From Candidatus Heimdallarchaeum endolithica (GTDB lineage Archaea > Asgardarchaeota > Heimdallarchaeia > Heimdallarchaeales > Heimdallarchaeaceae): a DNA stretch of 64,000 nucleotides. The notes below the pieces were generated by a model, which saw nothing but the letters and a program-made list of their open reading frames with translations, was not told the origin of the DNA and did not search any database. Location of the stretch: positions 2,303,555-2,367,554 of the forward strand of contig CP084167.1 of assembly GCA_021513715.1 (NCBI GenBank). The letters run 5' to 3'. Position 1 is the stretch's first letter, and each line of letters opens with the position of its first letter. This document shows, piece by piece, positions 46,065-54,369 of this stretch. The position numbers and the translations under genes are program-made.

Positions 46065-46816
46065 TGATATTTTTATTTCCTTCAAATAGAAATGATGTAA
46101 AAAAGTTGTTGAAAGAAACAAAATTGCTGATGCTTGATTTTGATGGAACATTAGTGGAGTTTGAAAAAGCAGAGAAAAAAGCGCTAAATGCGTTTCTCAA
46201 AAAAAACAATGTTAGGGCTAATAAAAGAAAAAAAGCAATAAAATTCTATGACCAAATTAACAAACAATTATGGCGAAAATTCGAGAAAAAAGAACTAACT
46301 CTGGAAGAAGTGAGAAAATCTAGGTTTTTAGCATTAAAAGAAAAATATGCTTTGAGGGGTGATCCTGAAAAGCTAGATAAAGAATATCTGCAATACTTAA
46401 TTGAATGCACGAAAACAACCAAACAAACTTTGAAACTTTTAGGAAAATTAAAGGAAAAATACAAAGTGTATGTAATTACAAATGGAATACATTATGTACA
46501 GGTTGCTAGGTTAGAAAAAACAAGGATAATGAATCTGACAGATGGTTTTGTAACAAGTGAAAAAATAGGTGCTCCAAAACCAGAAAGTGATATGTTTAAC
46601 TATATTTTGGAAAAAGAGAACATGAAACCAAAACAAGCATTTGTAGTAGGTGATTCCTATAAAGCAGATATAGTGGGCGCAAATAAACTAGGAATAAAGT
46701 CATGTTTAATAGTTAAAAGTAAAAGAAAAAGAAAAAAATTTGATGAAAAAGAAAAACCGAATATGATAGCTAAAAGTTTTGTAGAGTGGGCAAAATTTAT
46801 TATTTCGATTAATTAA
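46064..46816 (+). CDS. HAD-superfamily phosphatase
   Basis: 250 residues. Motif I LMLDFDGTLVEF with the Asp nucleophile, motif II VYVITNG, motif III Lys in GAPKPESDMF, and motif IV FVVGDSYKADIVGANKLG place it in the HAD subgroup of phosphoglycolate/5'-nucleotidase-like phosphatases. The cap helices lie between motifs I and II. Substrate unknown. The start directly overlaps the stop of the upstream membrane-protein gene, so they share a transcript. Confidence 0.88.
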   Translation: MIFLFPSNRNDVKKLLKETKLLMLDFDGTLVEFEKAEKKALNAFLKKNNVRANKRKKAIKFYDQINKQLWRKFEKKELTLEEVRKSRFLALKEKYALRGDPEKLDKEYLQYLIECTKTTKQTLKLLGKLKEKYKVYVITNGIHYVQVARLEKTRIMNLTDGFVTSEKIGAPKPESDMFNYILEKENMKPKQAFVVGDSYKADIVGANKLGIKSCLIVKSKRKRKKFDEKEKPNMIAKSFVEWAKFIISIN

Positions 46817-46910
46817 AAAAACAAGTACAACATGAGCTATGATTTCGCGTGTGAAGTCTGTATCAACCCCCTCCATTCTCTTATTGTATGTTGAGGTTGA
46901 GTTATCAAGT

Positions 46911-46948
46911 AATTAAACACCTGTTTTCTAATTAAACACCTGTTTTCT
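46911..46948. repeat. Two tandem 19-bp direct repeats
   Basis: AATTAAACACCTGTTTTCT occurs twice back to back without mismatch, in the 293-bp gap upstream of the cDPG synthetase-like gene. This could be tandem binding sites. Confidence 0.6.
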
Positions 46949-47017
46949 CACTTGAAAGACTGAGTGCGAAAAACTTACGTAAAAAATAAATCATTAAAAC
47001 TCAAAGAAAAAATAAGA

Positions 47018-47032
47018 ATTTCTTGAAGAAAT
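47018..47032. promoter_or_regulatory. Perfect 15-bp palindrome upstream of the cDPG synthetase-like gene
   Basis: ATTTCTTGAAGAAAT, 78 bp before the start codon. It is one of three ordered repeat elements in this gap. Confidence 0.4.
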
Positions 47033-47071
47033 CAGAAATTTTAAAAGAGAACGAGAGTAGGTCGACCAGAA

Positions 47072-47087
47072 ACTGTTAAGTAACAGT
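47072..47087. promoter_or_regulatory. 16-bp dyad just before the cDPG synthetase-like gene
   Basis: ACTGTTA-AG-TAACAGT has perfect 7-bp arms and ends 22 bp before the ATG, immediately upstream of the ribosome-binding site GTGAGGG. It could be a repressor operator or a leader hairpin. Confidence 0.45.
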
Positions 47088-47109
47088 AAAGTTGAAGTGA
47101 GGGTACAAA

Positions 47110-48438
47110 ATGACTTCAAAAACAAGAATTTTAATAATGGGCGCAGCAGGAAGAGATTTTCACAACTTTAACACCGCCTTTAGAGATAATGAACAGTATG
47201 AAGTAGTAGCTTTTACAGCTACACAAATACCAGATATAGTTGATAGAAAATATCCCGCTGAATTAGCAGGAAAATTATATCCTGAAGGAATACCAATTTA
47301 TGACGAAAAAGATTTACCACGTCTAATAAAAGAATTAAACGTGGATGAAGTAGTATTCTCTTACAGCGATGTCCCACACACATACGTTATGCATAAGGCA
47401 GCACTAGTAAATGCTTGTGGAGCAAAATTCTCAATGATGGGAACAAAATATACACAAGTAAAAACAGACAAACCACTAATTAGCGTATGTGCAGTTAGAA
47501 CAGGCTGTGGGAAATCACAAACAAGCAGAAAAATAGTTGACACTTTGCACAAAGCAGGAAAGAAAATAGTTGCAATAAGACATCCAATGCCATATGGCGA
47601 TCTAGTAAAACAAAAAGTTCAAAGATTCGCAACATATGAAGACCTAGATAAACATGAATGTACAATCGAAGAAAGAGAAGAATATGAACCATACATTGAT
47701 AGAGGACTAGTAATTTACGCAGGAGTAGACTATGAAGCAATATTAAGAGAAGCAGAAAAAGAAGCAGACGTAATATTATGGGATGGTGGAAATAATGACT
47801 TTCCATTCTATACATCAGACCAACACTTGAACATTGTAGTAGCTGATCCACACAGAGTAGGGCACGAAAAATCTTACTACCCTGGAGAAACAAACGTAAA
47901 TCTAGCAGATGTAATAGTAGTAAATAAAGTAGTAACAGCAAAATACGAAGATATACTAAAATTAGAGGAAAATCTAAGAGAGATAAATCCCAATGCAACA
48001 ATTATAGAAGCAGCATCACCAATATTCGTAGAAAAACCCGAACTAGTAAAAGGAAAAAGAGTACTAGTAATAGAAGATGGACCAACACTAACCCATGGAG
48101 AAATGAAATACGGAGCAGGAATAGTAGCTGCAAAAAGATTCGGAGCAAAAGAAATTATAGATCCAAGACCTTGGCTAGTAGGTTCACTAAAAGAAACATT
48201 CGAAAAATACCCAGAAATAGGAACACTATTACCAGCAATGGGATACTTTGAACAACAACTAAAAGACCTAGAAGAAACAATAAATGCAGTAGATTGTGAC
48301 GTAGTAGTATCAGCAACACCAATAGACCTAACAAGATTAATAAAAATAAACAAACCAGTAGTACGTGTAAGATACGAACTAGAAGAAATAGGCTATCCAA
48401 AGTTAGAGGATATACTGAAAGAAAAAGGATATCTCTAA
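47110..48438 (+). CDS. Cyclic 2,3-diphosphoglycerate synthetase-like P-loop protein
   Basis: 442 residues. An N-terminal Rossmann-like domain (TRILIMGAAGRDFHNFN) is followed by a P-loop domain with the Walker A segment RTGCGKSQTS (about 130-138) and DVILWDGGNNDFPFY. This is the architecture of archaeal cDPG synthetase, which makes cyclic 2,3-diphosphoglycerate in thermophilic methanogens. Homologues occur more widely and their role elsewhere is uncertain. Codons end mostly in A and avoid rare ones, suggesting high expression. A good ribosome-binding site (GTGAGGG) lies 6 nt upstream. Confidence 0.85.
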   Translation: MTSKTRILIMGAAGRDFHNFNTAFRDNEQYEVVAFTATQIPDIVDRKYPAELAGKLYPEGIPIYDEKDLPRLIKELNVDEVVFSYSDVPHTYVMHKAALVNACGAKFSMMGTKYTQVKTDKPLISVCAVRTGCGKSQTSRKIVDTLHKAGKKIVAIRHPMPYGDLVKQKVQRFATYEDLDKHECTIEEREEYEPYIDRGLVIYAGVDYEAILREAEKEADVILWDGGNNDFPFYTSDQHLNIVVADPHRVGHEKSYYPGETNVNLADVIVVNKVVTAKYEDILKLEENLREINPNATIIEAASPIFVEKPELVKGKRVLVIEDGPTLTHGEMKYGAGIVAAKRFGAKEIIDPRPWLVGSLKETFEKYPEIGTLLPAMGYFEQQLKDLEETINAVDCDVVVSATPIDLTRLIKINKPVVRVRYELEEIGYPKLEDILKEKGYL

Positions 48439-48602
48439 ATTTTATCCTATTTTTTTTCAAAATATATTTTTAATAAATGCTATTATGCCATAATAAGACA
48501 AAATAAATTGAAACGACAAAATAAGAAAGAAAAAAATAAAAGAAAAAAAACTTTAAAAACAAAGGAAAAATAGAAGAAACGTAAAAGGAAAACAAAAACA
48601 TA

Positions 48603-48695
48603 GCCGCGATAGCTTAGTCGGTAGAGCATTCGGCTGTTAATCTTAAGATTTGAATGCACTACGGGTGTAAAAAGAGCAGCAACCGAAAGGCCGAA
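48603..48695 (+). tRNA. tRNA-Asn(GUU), intron-containing but apparently incomplete at the 3' end
   Basis: From 48603: GCCGCGA acceptor strand, TA, D-arm GCTT...GAGC with GTCGGTA loop, then TTCGG anticodon stem and CTGTTA loop giving anticodon GUU (48636-48638). The complementary CCGAA stem lies at 48683-48687, implying a 42-nt intron at the usual 37/38 site (48640-48681), followed by variable-loop-like AGGCC. No T-arm and no TCGCGGC acceptor partner can be found downstream, and no such strand was seen elsewhere in the window. It may be a truncated gene, a gene with a further long intron, or a trans-split half. Confidence 0.55.
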
Positions 48696-49103
48696 TTTCC
48701 TATTTTGTGTTTTAAAAATATTTAACACATAAACCAATTTTTAGGTCGGGAAATGCATAAGCAAATCTGTAAATTTTTTTATAAAAAATAAAAAATCACG
48801 ACCAATATTAAGGGTGGAGTTGTTAGGAATGGTTTGCTAAAAATCTAGTATATTGCAAATTCAATTAAAATGGTTTAATAACTGTCAAAAGATCTATTTT
48901 TTTTTGAGATAATGAATGTAATTTAACTTACTGTTCTTGTTTATTTAACCCTTATTTTTTTCCAAACAATTTCTTCATTTTTAGGTATTGTTTTATTTTG
49001 TAAAAAGAATTCATCTATGTATTCACACATTCTACACTTTTTGTTACAATATTTCTTGTCTTTAATTCTTGGATATAATTGTTTTTCATATTTTAGTCTT
49101 TCA

Positions 49104-49120
49104 ACAAAGGATATAGTCTT
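49104..49120. repeat. IS target-site duplication, left copy
   Basis: ACAAAGGATATAGTCTT directly precedes the left end of the IS. The match with the right copy extends to 19 bp (CAACAAAGGATATAGTCTT) if two bases at the IS end are counted. Confidence 0.75.
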
Positions 49121-50130
49121 TGTTTACTCAATAGACTTGGGTTACACTTTTGGGTACTAGAGAAACATAGGGGTGATTCATAAATCTTTCTCCTGGGGTG
49201 AGGAAGTTAAGAGATTGGTGAGGACGACTAAAATTGTAGTAAGAGCGATAGTAGGAGAGGTCGGGGTTGCAGTATTTTAGACCTAATCTTTCCATCTCAC
49301 GGATGATTGTCCCATGTAGTCTTTCTACTTTTCCACATGTTTCAGGGTGAAAAACTCTAGCTCTGATGTGCTTTATTCCTTCTGTTTGACACCAACGGGA
49401 GAAGGTACTTGTTCCTCCTCTAACGGAAGAGAAGAGTGCTCCATTGTCAGTAAGTATAGACTCGGGGTAACCGTACTCTTTTATTGCTTCCTCTAGCAAA
49501 CTTATTATCTGCTCTTTTTTTGGTGCAAAAGGGTGGAATTCAGCTCCCAGACAGAATCGTGAGTGGTCGTCTATCAAGGTTATGAGGTGGAGATGTTGTC
49601 CCTGTTCTTCTACCCAGAATGGTCCTTTCACATCTATTTGCCAGAGTTCGTTAGGTTTTTGACGTTCAAAACTCTTGTATCGAGGTCTTTTCCTCTTTTT
49701 TCTATTAACCCATAAAGGAAGACCTAACTCTTTTATTACTTTCGTCACTGTCGTCTGAGAGAGTGCTTTTCCTTCTCTCTTCAACAAATAAGCTATCTTC
49801 TCCACATTCATTCCTTGTTTTATTCTTAACTCCCTTATCCTCTCTTTTAACTCCTCATCTACTTTCCTGTGTATAGTTTTTGGTCTGGAAGATCTATCTT
49901 TCCACCATACTCCTTCAGGGTTCTCTCTGAACCTCTTCAACCACTTATACACAAACTTCCTACTCACCATATACTTGTGAGCTACCTCTTTTATCTTCTC
50001 TCCTTCCAAAGCTTTTTTAACCACAATCTTTCTTAGTTTCTCCAGGTTACGTTCGTTTTTGTTCATAATATATCACTTACCCACGTAACCCACTTCTATT
50101 TATTTGTTACCAATGTGAGTTGAGTATACA
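49121..50130 (-). mobile_element. IS481-type insertion sequence, complete, about 1010 bp
   Basis: The element is bounded by 26-bp imperfect terminal inverted repeats (49121-49146 and 50105-50130, 19 of 26 identical) that begin TGT and share TACTCAA. It carries one complete DDE transposase gene and is flanked by a 17-bp direct repeat at 49104 and 50131. It interrupts the Cas4-like gene, with exactly one copy of the duplicated target restoring the reading frame. An intact transposase and clear ends suggest a recent insertion. Confidence 0.85.
49128..50066 (-). CDS. IS481-family DDE transposase
   Basis: 312 residues. An N-terminal helix-turn-helix region (about 1-60: KEVAHKYMVSRKFVYKWLKRF) and a second one (about 85-115) precede the rve catalytic core with Asp145 (LWQIDVKG), Asp207 (ILTDNGALF) and Glu248 (CGKVERLHG). 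YYNFSRPHQSLNFLTPGERF is the conserved C-terminal block of this group. Intact. The stop codon lies inside the left terminal repeat, as in many compact IS elements. Codon use is slightly richer in G/C than the backbone, consistent with recent arrival. Confidence 0.93.
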   Translation of the reverse strand: MNKNERNLEKLRKIVVKKALEGEKIKEVAHKYMVSRKFVYKWLKRFRENPEGVWWKDRSSRPKTIHRKVDEELKERIRELRIKQGMNVEKIAYLLKREGKALSQTTVTKVIKELGLPLWVNRKKRKRPRYKSFERQKPNELWQIDVKGPFWVEEQGQHLHLITLIDDHSRFCLGAEFHPFAPKKEQIISLLEEAIKEYGYPESILTDNGALFSSVRGGTSTFSRWCQTEGIKHIRARVFHPETCGKVERLHGTIIREMERLGLKYCNPDLSYYRSYYNFSRPHQSLNFLTPGERFMNHPYVSLVPKSVTQVY

Positions 50131-50147
50131 ACAAAGGATATAGTCTT
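50131..50147. repeat. IS target-site duplication, right copy
   Basis: ACAAAGGATATAGTCTT, identical to 49104-49120. Confidence 0.75.
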
Positions 50148-50963
50148 AGTAATCCTTTTTAGTTCTATATCCTCCTCAGTAAGATCTAATGTTCTTCTTT
50201 TCTGTTTATCATTGTTGTTTAGGTACCACAGTTCAGGAATAATTTCGATATTAGGTTTCTTTATTCTAATGATTTCAGAGTAGATTAGCACTTGTCTTTT
50301 GTCTCTAGGCGATTCTTTTCCTGTTTTTAGTTCTATCACTCTTATTGCTGTTCGATCTACTGTCCAAGCTAAAATGTCTATTCGACCTGTTAAAAGAAAT
50401 TTTTCTGATAATTCATACTCAATTTTGTATTCGGTTCCTATAACAAGAGAAATTAGTTTTCCTCTATTATTCTCTTCAACTAAAGTAGAACAAAACATAG
50501 CCAAAGTGCGTAAATTAAAATAAAGCTTATCGTCAAACTTTACTTCTTTTTCTCTTTCAATTATACAATCAAAGTCCTTCTCTCCATCAGGAAAGAAAAA
50601 TCTTTCTGTCAACTCATATAAAGCGGTAAAAAAAGATTCTTTGACGGATAGTTTTTCGTGTATGTAAAAATGTTGTACTAAGTCGAAATTGCTTGATAAA
50701 ACAGATTGTAGAAGTAGATGGTAAAAAGTTCATAGCTCCATAGATCTTGAAGAAGAAGCATACTCTCTCAATTTATTCATTTTAAGTAGAACTGCAAAAT
50801 ATGGTCTTATTGTACAAAAATCATCTTCAAGAACATCAGTAACGCTAATACTAACATGTTTTTGGAACATGATATTCACGCTAATCTTTAATCTTTTAAT
50901 TAATTTATAAAAAAGAAAAAAACATAGTCAAAAGTAACACATCTTATTTTTTTTATTATTATG

Positions 50964-50971
50964 TTTATATA
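50964..50971 (+). promoter_or_regulatory. TATA box of the DUF4365 gene
   Basis: TTTATATA centred 29 nt before ATG 50997. This spacing implies a leaderless or nearly leaderless transcript, and supports that ATG rather than the ATG at 50961. Confidence 0.5.
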
Positions 50972-50996
50972 TCGAAATGTTATTTTTGAATTTGAA

Positions 50997-52415
50997 ATGG
51001 CTTCAAGAACACATATTCAAGAATATGAATCATGTATTGTTTTCCAGAAATTTATGATCGAAGAAAACATACTTGTTAATTTCTGTAAACATATCGATTT
51101 TGGCATAGATGGTGAGCTGGATATATTACAAGAAGAGCCAAGGGATGATTTTTACGAAGAACGTAGAGCAGTAGATATAGATTTAAGGAAAAAGGCTTTT
51201 GTTCAACTCAAATCTAAAAGAGAAAAAAGTAGGGTAAATGAAGATGGAACTGTTTCATATAGCTTTAAAAAACGACATTTAAAACTATGGCAAAATTCGC
51301 CCATACCCGTTTTTGTTTTTTTGGTTTACCTTGATGACTCAAAAGAGATCTATTGGACATATGTTGATATTGACTTACAAATAGAAGAAGGGGAATCGGA
51401 ATGCCAAAACCTTACTCTTGAAAAACTAGAAGGGGGATGTAGAAATAAATTCAATAAGATAATTGAGGAGCATTATAAAAAAACAGGATACAAATATAAT
51501 GTCTCAACAAAATTACCAATGTTTAGAGATTTTATTGAAAGGAGAAAGCAAGGTTTAGAACTAAGAAAAAGTTTGATTTTCAAGGAATTAAATCCAATAG
51601 AAGATAAAAAAGCTAAAATGTTAAGTCCTTTTCCTAAATCAGGATTAAGAAAAAAAATCTCATTCTCAGAATATGCCTTATCTATAGATGATTTCTATGA
51701 AAAAATAGATGACGATGAATACATTAATGAGTTTTTTAGCCGTAAATCAAGGATAGAAAGCAATATTATTGAGAGTGTATATAAAGCAGAAGTAGCAAAG
51801 ATAAAATATGATCTTGTAAATAATCACGAAACTTTTTTTGCTGATAGTTGGATTGAAATATTTGAAAATATAACAAAAATAACAGAGGAATATACAAGAC
51901 CTATTTTGTTTATTAATAGTGAACTAAGAGATATTATTCGAGGGATTCCTGCAGCAGATAGACCTAGTCTAGTAAATCAAGTTCTTCATAATTCAAAAGA
52001 AGATGCAATATCACATTCTCATTATGAAAACATAATAAATGGAAAAAATGTTTATTTCTATTTCTTTTATATTCCTAGACACTTAACTAAAAAGTTTCCT
52101 GTGTTAAACGATATTAAAATAATTATTTTAGATAGAGAAAAGGTAAAATATATTGTTAAAGAGCCATTAAGATTAGAATGGAGGACGATTACTAGGCCAG
52201 TTCAAGTTGATATTATCGATGGCGCAGCATATAAAGTTACAAAAAAAGAAGAAGAGTGGGATTGGTTTGACTTTACTTGTTATACTGTAGGAGAAATAAG
52301 AAATGAAGGACCAATAAAAATATACAAATTTTCCGAAGATGAGAAAAAGGAATTACAAGACTTTGAAGATAGACTAATAAAACTTACAAAATCAAGAAAA
52401 ATTACCAAGGGATAA
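50997..52415 (+). CDS. DUF4365 restriction-endonuclease-like protein with large C-terminal domain
   Basis: 472 residues. The N-terminal 150 match DUF4365, a PD-(D/E)xK-like fold: FGIDGELDILQ supplies the metal-binding Asp, FVQLKSKREK the QxK variant of the ExK motif, and PIPVFVFLVYLDDSKEIYWTYVD the following strand block. The remaining 320 residues have no recognised family, are rich in charged and aromatic residues, and could be an effector or partner-binding domain. DUF4365 proteins are often found in defence islands, and this gene adjoins a broken Cas4-like gene and an IS. Defence is inference only. Confidence 0.72.
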   Translation: MASRTHIQEYESCIVFQKFMIEENILVNFCKHIDFGIDGELDILQEEPRDDFYEERRAVDIDLRKKAFVQLKSKREKSRVNEDGTVSYSFKKRHLKLWQNSPIPVFVFLVYLDDSKEIYWTYVDIDLQIEEGESECQNLTLEKLEGGCRNKFNKIIEEHYKKTGYKYNVSTKLPMFRDFIERRKQGLELRKSLIFKELNPIEDKKAKMLSPFPKSGLRKKISFSEYALSIDDFYEKIDDDEYINEFFSRKSRIESNIIESVYKAEVAKIKYDLVNNHETFFADSWIEIFENITKITEEYTRPILFINSELRDIIRGIPAADRPSLVNQVLHNSKEDAISHSHYENIINGKNVYFYFFYIPRHLTKKFPVLNDIKIIILDREKVKYIVKEPLRLEWRTITRPVQVDIIDGAAYKVTKKEEEWDWFDFTCYTVGEIRNEGPIKIYKFSEDEKKELQDFEDRLIKLTKSRKITKG

Positions 52416-52436
52416 TCGCGTTTATTTTTTATTTAC

Positions 52437-52736
52437 TTATTCGTCTATTATTTTTTGTATTTCTTGTATAAATTCTGCTACTTTCATTCCTTTTTCTGTT
52501 AGGCTAAAAACACGTTTATTATAAGGTGGTAAGTATTCCTCTTCTATGAGTTCAAGGACGAGAAGTTTGTTAAGTGAAGTATAAACAGATGTTTGTGCTA
52601 TACCAGGTATATTATCTATCAGTTGTGTGATCATTGCTTTTTTTTCAGATAATAGGTATAACAGTATCCTAAGAGCTCCTTTTTGTTCAAGCAAAGAAAG
52701 GGAACCTTCTCGTTCTCTCATTCTTCGGTATCCCAT
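52437..52736 (-). CDS. Small winged-helix regulator, 99 aa
   Basis: SLSLLEQKGALRILLYLLSEKKAMITQLIDNIPGIAQTSVYTSLNKLLVLELIEEEYLPPYNKRVFSLTEKGMKVAEFIQEIQKI is a complete single-domain winged helix (MarR/HTH_34-like). Start at 52736 or Met six codons in. It is divergent from the three-gene ParA operon, with a 170-bp gap that holds a dyad (52783-52796) and two GCATA boxes. It is therefore a likely regulator of that operon and of itself. Confidence 0.75.
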   Translation of the reverse strand: MGYRRMREREGSLSLLEQKGALRILLYLLSEKKAMITQLIDNIPGIAQTSVYTSLNKLLVLELIEEEYLPPYNKRVFSLTEKGMKVAEFIQEIQKIIDE

Positions 52737-52770
52737 ACCCTTAAACTGTCTAAGAGCTAAAAAATATTCT

Positions 52771-52796
52771 TATACGCATAATGTATGCATATATAC
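52771..52796. promoter_or_regulatory. Operator candidate between the winged-helix gene and the ParA operon
   Basis: TATACGCATA and TATGCATATA are near-direct repeats with GCATA cores. TATGCATA (52784-52791) is a perfect palindrome. The sequence sits midway between the two divergent starts. Confidence 0.4.
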
Positions 52797-52906
52797 AAAG
52801 GTTTTATATATCGGTAGCCATATAATACTTATAGGTGGATAGTGAGCGACGGAAAAAAATGAAAACAACCTAAGGAGTGATGAAAAAAGAATGATGGGTC
52901 AAAGAT

Positions 52907-53200
52907 ATGAGAAGAAAAGAAGAAAAAAACGTATATACGCCTTCTTCTGTAGTCTGTTCCGCATATAAATATATAGGGGACAAAGAGTTAGGTGTTTTGT
53001 GGATAAGTATTCAACTAGAGGGTGTAAAGCCTGATTTTTATAGTTTTGTTAGTAGATCATTTATTGGAAAAAAGTTTCTTTTATTTTTTTCTGCCTTTAT
53101 AAATTATTTTTATGATAATATTGTAAACAACAAAACAAGAGGAGGAAAGAGAAGGATTTCTTCACTTCAAAAAAGTGAAACCGTGTGGTGGAGTTTATGA
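52907..53200 (+). CDS. Small uncharacterised protein, first gene of the ParA operon
   Basis: 97 residues, ATG 52907 to TGA 53200. The stop overlaps the ATG of the next gene as ATGA (53197-53200), which supports it as a real, translationally coupled gene. A central hydrophobic stretch (about 53-70: FIGKKFLLFFSAFINYFY) might be membrane-seeking; the rest is basic and has no known motif. A mini-frame of four codons (ATG 52880) with a good AAGGAGTG ribosome-binding site precedes it. Confidence 0.55.
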   Translation: MRRKEEKNVYTPSSVVCSAYKYIGDKELGVLWISIQLEGVKPDFYSFVSRSFIGKKFLLFFSAFINYFYDNIVNNKTRGGKRRISSLQKSETVWWSL

Positions 53201-54369
53201 CTGTAAGTGAAAGGGGAAAGGATAAGTTTTTTTCAAATGTCTATTATGATTTTAAAGGGGAAAAAAATCGACTCTCTACCGAAATAATTCCGTTTGAGTT
53301 TGAAGCAGTAATACGAGAGGAACATCTGATTACTGTTAAAGATATTAGAATAAAGGCAGGAATAAAATATCATCTGCATATTAAAAGTTTGGAGACAGAT
53401 CAAAAATTACAAGGAGTAGACCTTTTAATTAGAAAACGTGGAGAGAAGATAGTTTTTACTTTGTCGCATCGAATGAAAAAACTGTTCAAAAAAGGAGAAA
53501 AAGTAAAGGTTAGTATCTTTTGTCCAACAGAGGAGTTTTACGGAAGAAAACAAAAAGAAGGAATAAGAGATGTATCCATCCACAACGATGAGATCTTGTG
53601 TATAGCTTTTATCTATCAAATGGGAGAAAATAAAGGACTAATCAGTCTCAATAGCGAAAATGAAGAGTATTTGTCAAAATTAGAAGGAATACAAGAGACT
53701 TTTCATATCTTGGATGATAGAATAATAAGGAGAGATGAGGAAGGAAATGTCCCCTTTGAAGCTAAAAGTTACTCTAATTATGCAATAATAAGATACTACA
53801 CGATAATGAACAGGTATGATTTCATAAAGAATCAAGAAAATCACTCTTCTGTTTATACTTATTTCGTAGGAGATGAAAAAATCCTTCCTACAGTAACATC
53901 CGTCAAAGCTTGTTTAGTGATAGTAATAAACAAGTCCTTGATTCCTATATGTCTAGAAGAGAGAGTAAGAAAAGAAATAAACATGTTTCTGGACAAAAAA
54001 ATGCCTTTATTTAAAATACAAGACCAACTTTATGAATTGAAAAGAGTAATTTTACAATATATTAGAGCGTATTATAGACCTATCATAGCAGAAGAGACGT
54101 ACAACGAGTTCAACATTAAATCAATGATTTTTCATTTAAACCGCAAAACTTCTCCTGTATACAAAGCAATTATATCCCTCGTATCTTTTGATAACTACAT
54201 CTCAGTAGAAAAACTGGTGAACTATGTAGAAGAGAAGTATAAAATAAAAGATAGACGTTACATCAGTGAATCGTTAACAGAACTGATAAATCTTGGAATT
54301 ATAAAAAGAAAGGTTGAGGACGGAAAAGTAGGGGTAGGGGTTGTGAGATCATATGATGAAAAAAGATGA
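53197..54369 (+). CDS. Uncharacterised 390-aa protein with C-terminal winged helix, ParA operon
   Basis: About 390 residues (the frame extends four codons further up, to GTG 53185, but ATG 53197 forms the ATGA overlap with the gene before it). The N-terminal two thirds are beta/alpha mixed with no match. The last 60 residues (NYISVEKLVNYVEEKYKIKDRRYISESLTELINLGIIKRKVEDGKVGVG) read as a winged helix. It may be the centromere-binding or adaptor partner of the ParA-like ATPase, whose start overlaps its end by 17 nt. No signal peptide. Confidence 0.62.
   Translation: MTVSERGKDKFFSNVYYDFKGEKNRLSTEIIPFEFEAVIREEHLITVKDIRIKAGIKYHLHIKSLETDQKLQGVDLLIRKRGEKIVFTLSHRMKKLFKKGEKVKVSIFCPTEEFYGRKQKEGIRDVSIHNDEILCIAFIYQMGENKGLISLNSENEEYLSKLEGIQETFHILDDRIIRRDEEGNVPFEAKSYSNYAIIRYYTIMNRYDFIKNQENHSSVYTYFVGDEKILPTVTSVKACLVIVINKSLIPICLEERVRKEINMFLDKKMPLFKIQDQLYELKRVILQYIRAYYRPIIAEETYNEFNIKSMIFHLNRKTSPVYKAIISLVSFDNYISVEKLVNYVEEKYKIKDRRYISESLTELINLGIIKRKVEDGKVGVGVVRSYDEKR

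Larger units (their letters stand above)
48941..50870 (-). pseudogene. Cas4-like Fe-S nuclease, broken by a TGA and by an IS
   Basis: Read 5' to 3' on the minus strand from 50870. Forty-six codons (SISVTDVLEDDFCTIRPYF) reach an in-frame TGA at 50732-50730. The frame continues through ELTERFFFPDGEK, GRIDILAW, VIELKTGK and QVLIYSEI, the PD-(D/E)xK nuclease core with the QxxxY motif. It is cut at 50147 by the IS, resumes at 49120 with KTISFVERLK, and ends at 48941 after YCNKKCRMC. The lone N-terminal Cys and the terminal three-Cys cluster are the Cas4/AddB-like 4Fe-4S ligand pattern. About 300 residues if restored. No cas1/cas2 or CRISPR array is seen nearby. Confidence 0.75.

Noticed and set aside
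46817..46900. Possible C/D box guide RNA (TGA-rich stretch with CTGA further on)
   Set aside because: The C box does not match RUGAUGA well and no guide or C'/D' pair is evident.
47495..48001. Long leucine-rich frames antisense to the cDPG synthetase-like gene
   Set aside because: They are mirror frames produced by A-ending codons of the real gene.
48691..48800. Second intron and T-arm of the tRNA-Asn
   Set aside because: ATTTCC/GGAAAT could pair, but no T-loop or acceptor strand follows, so I could not build it.
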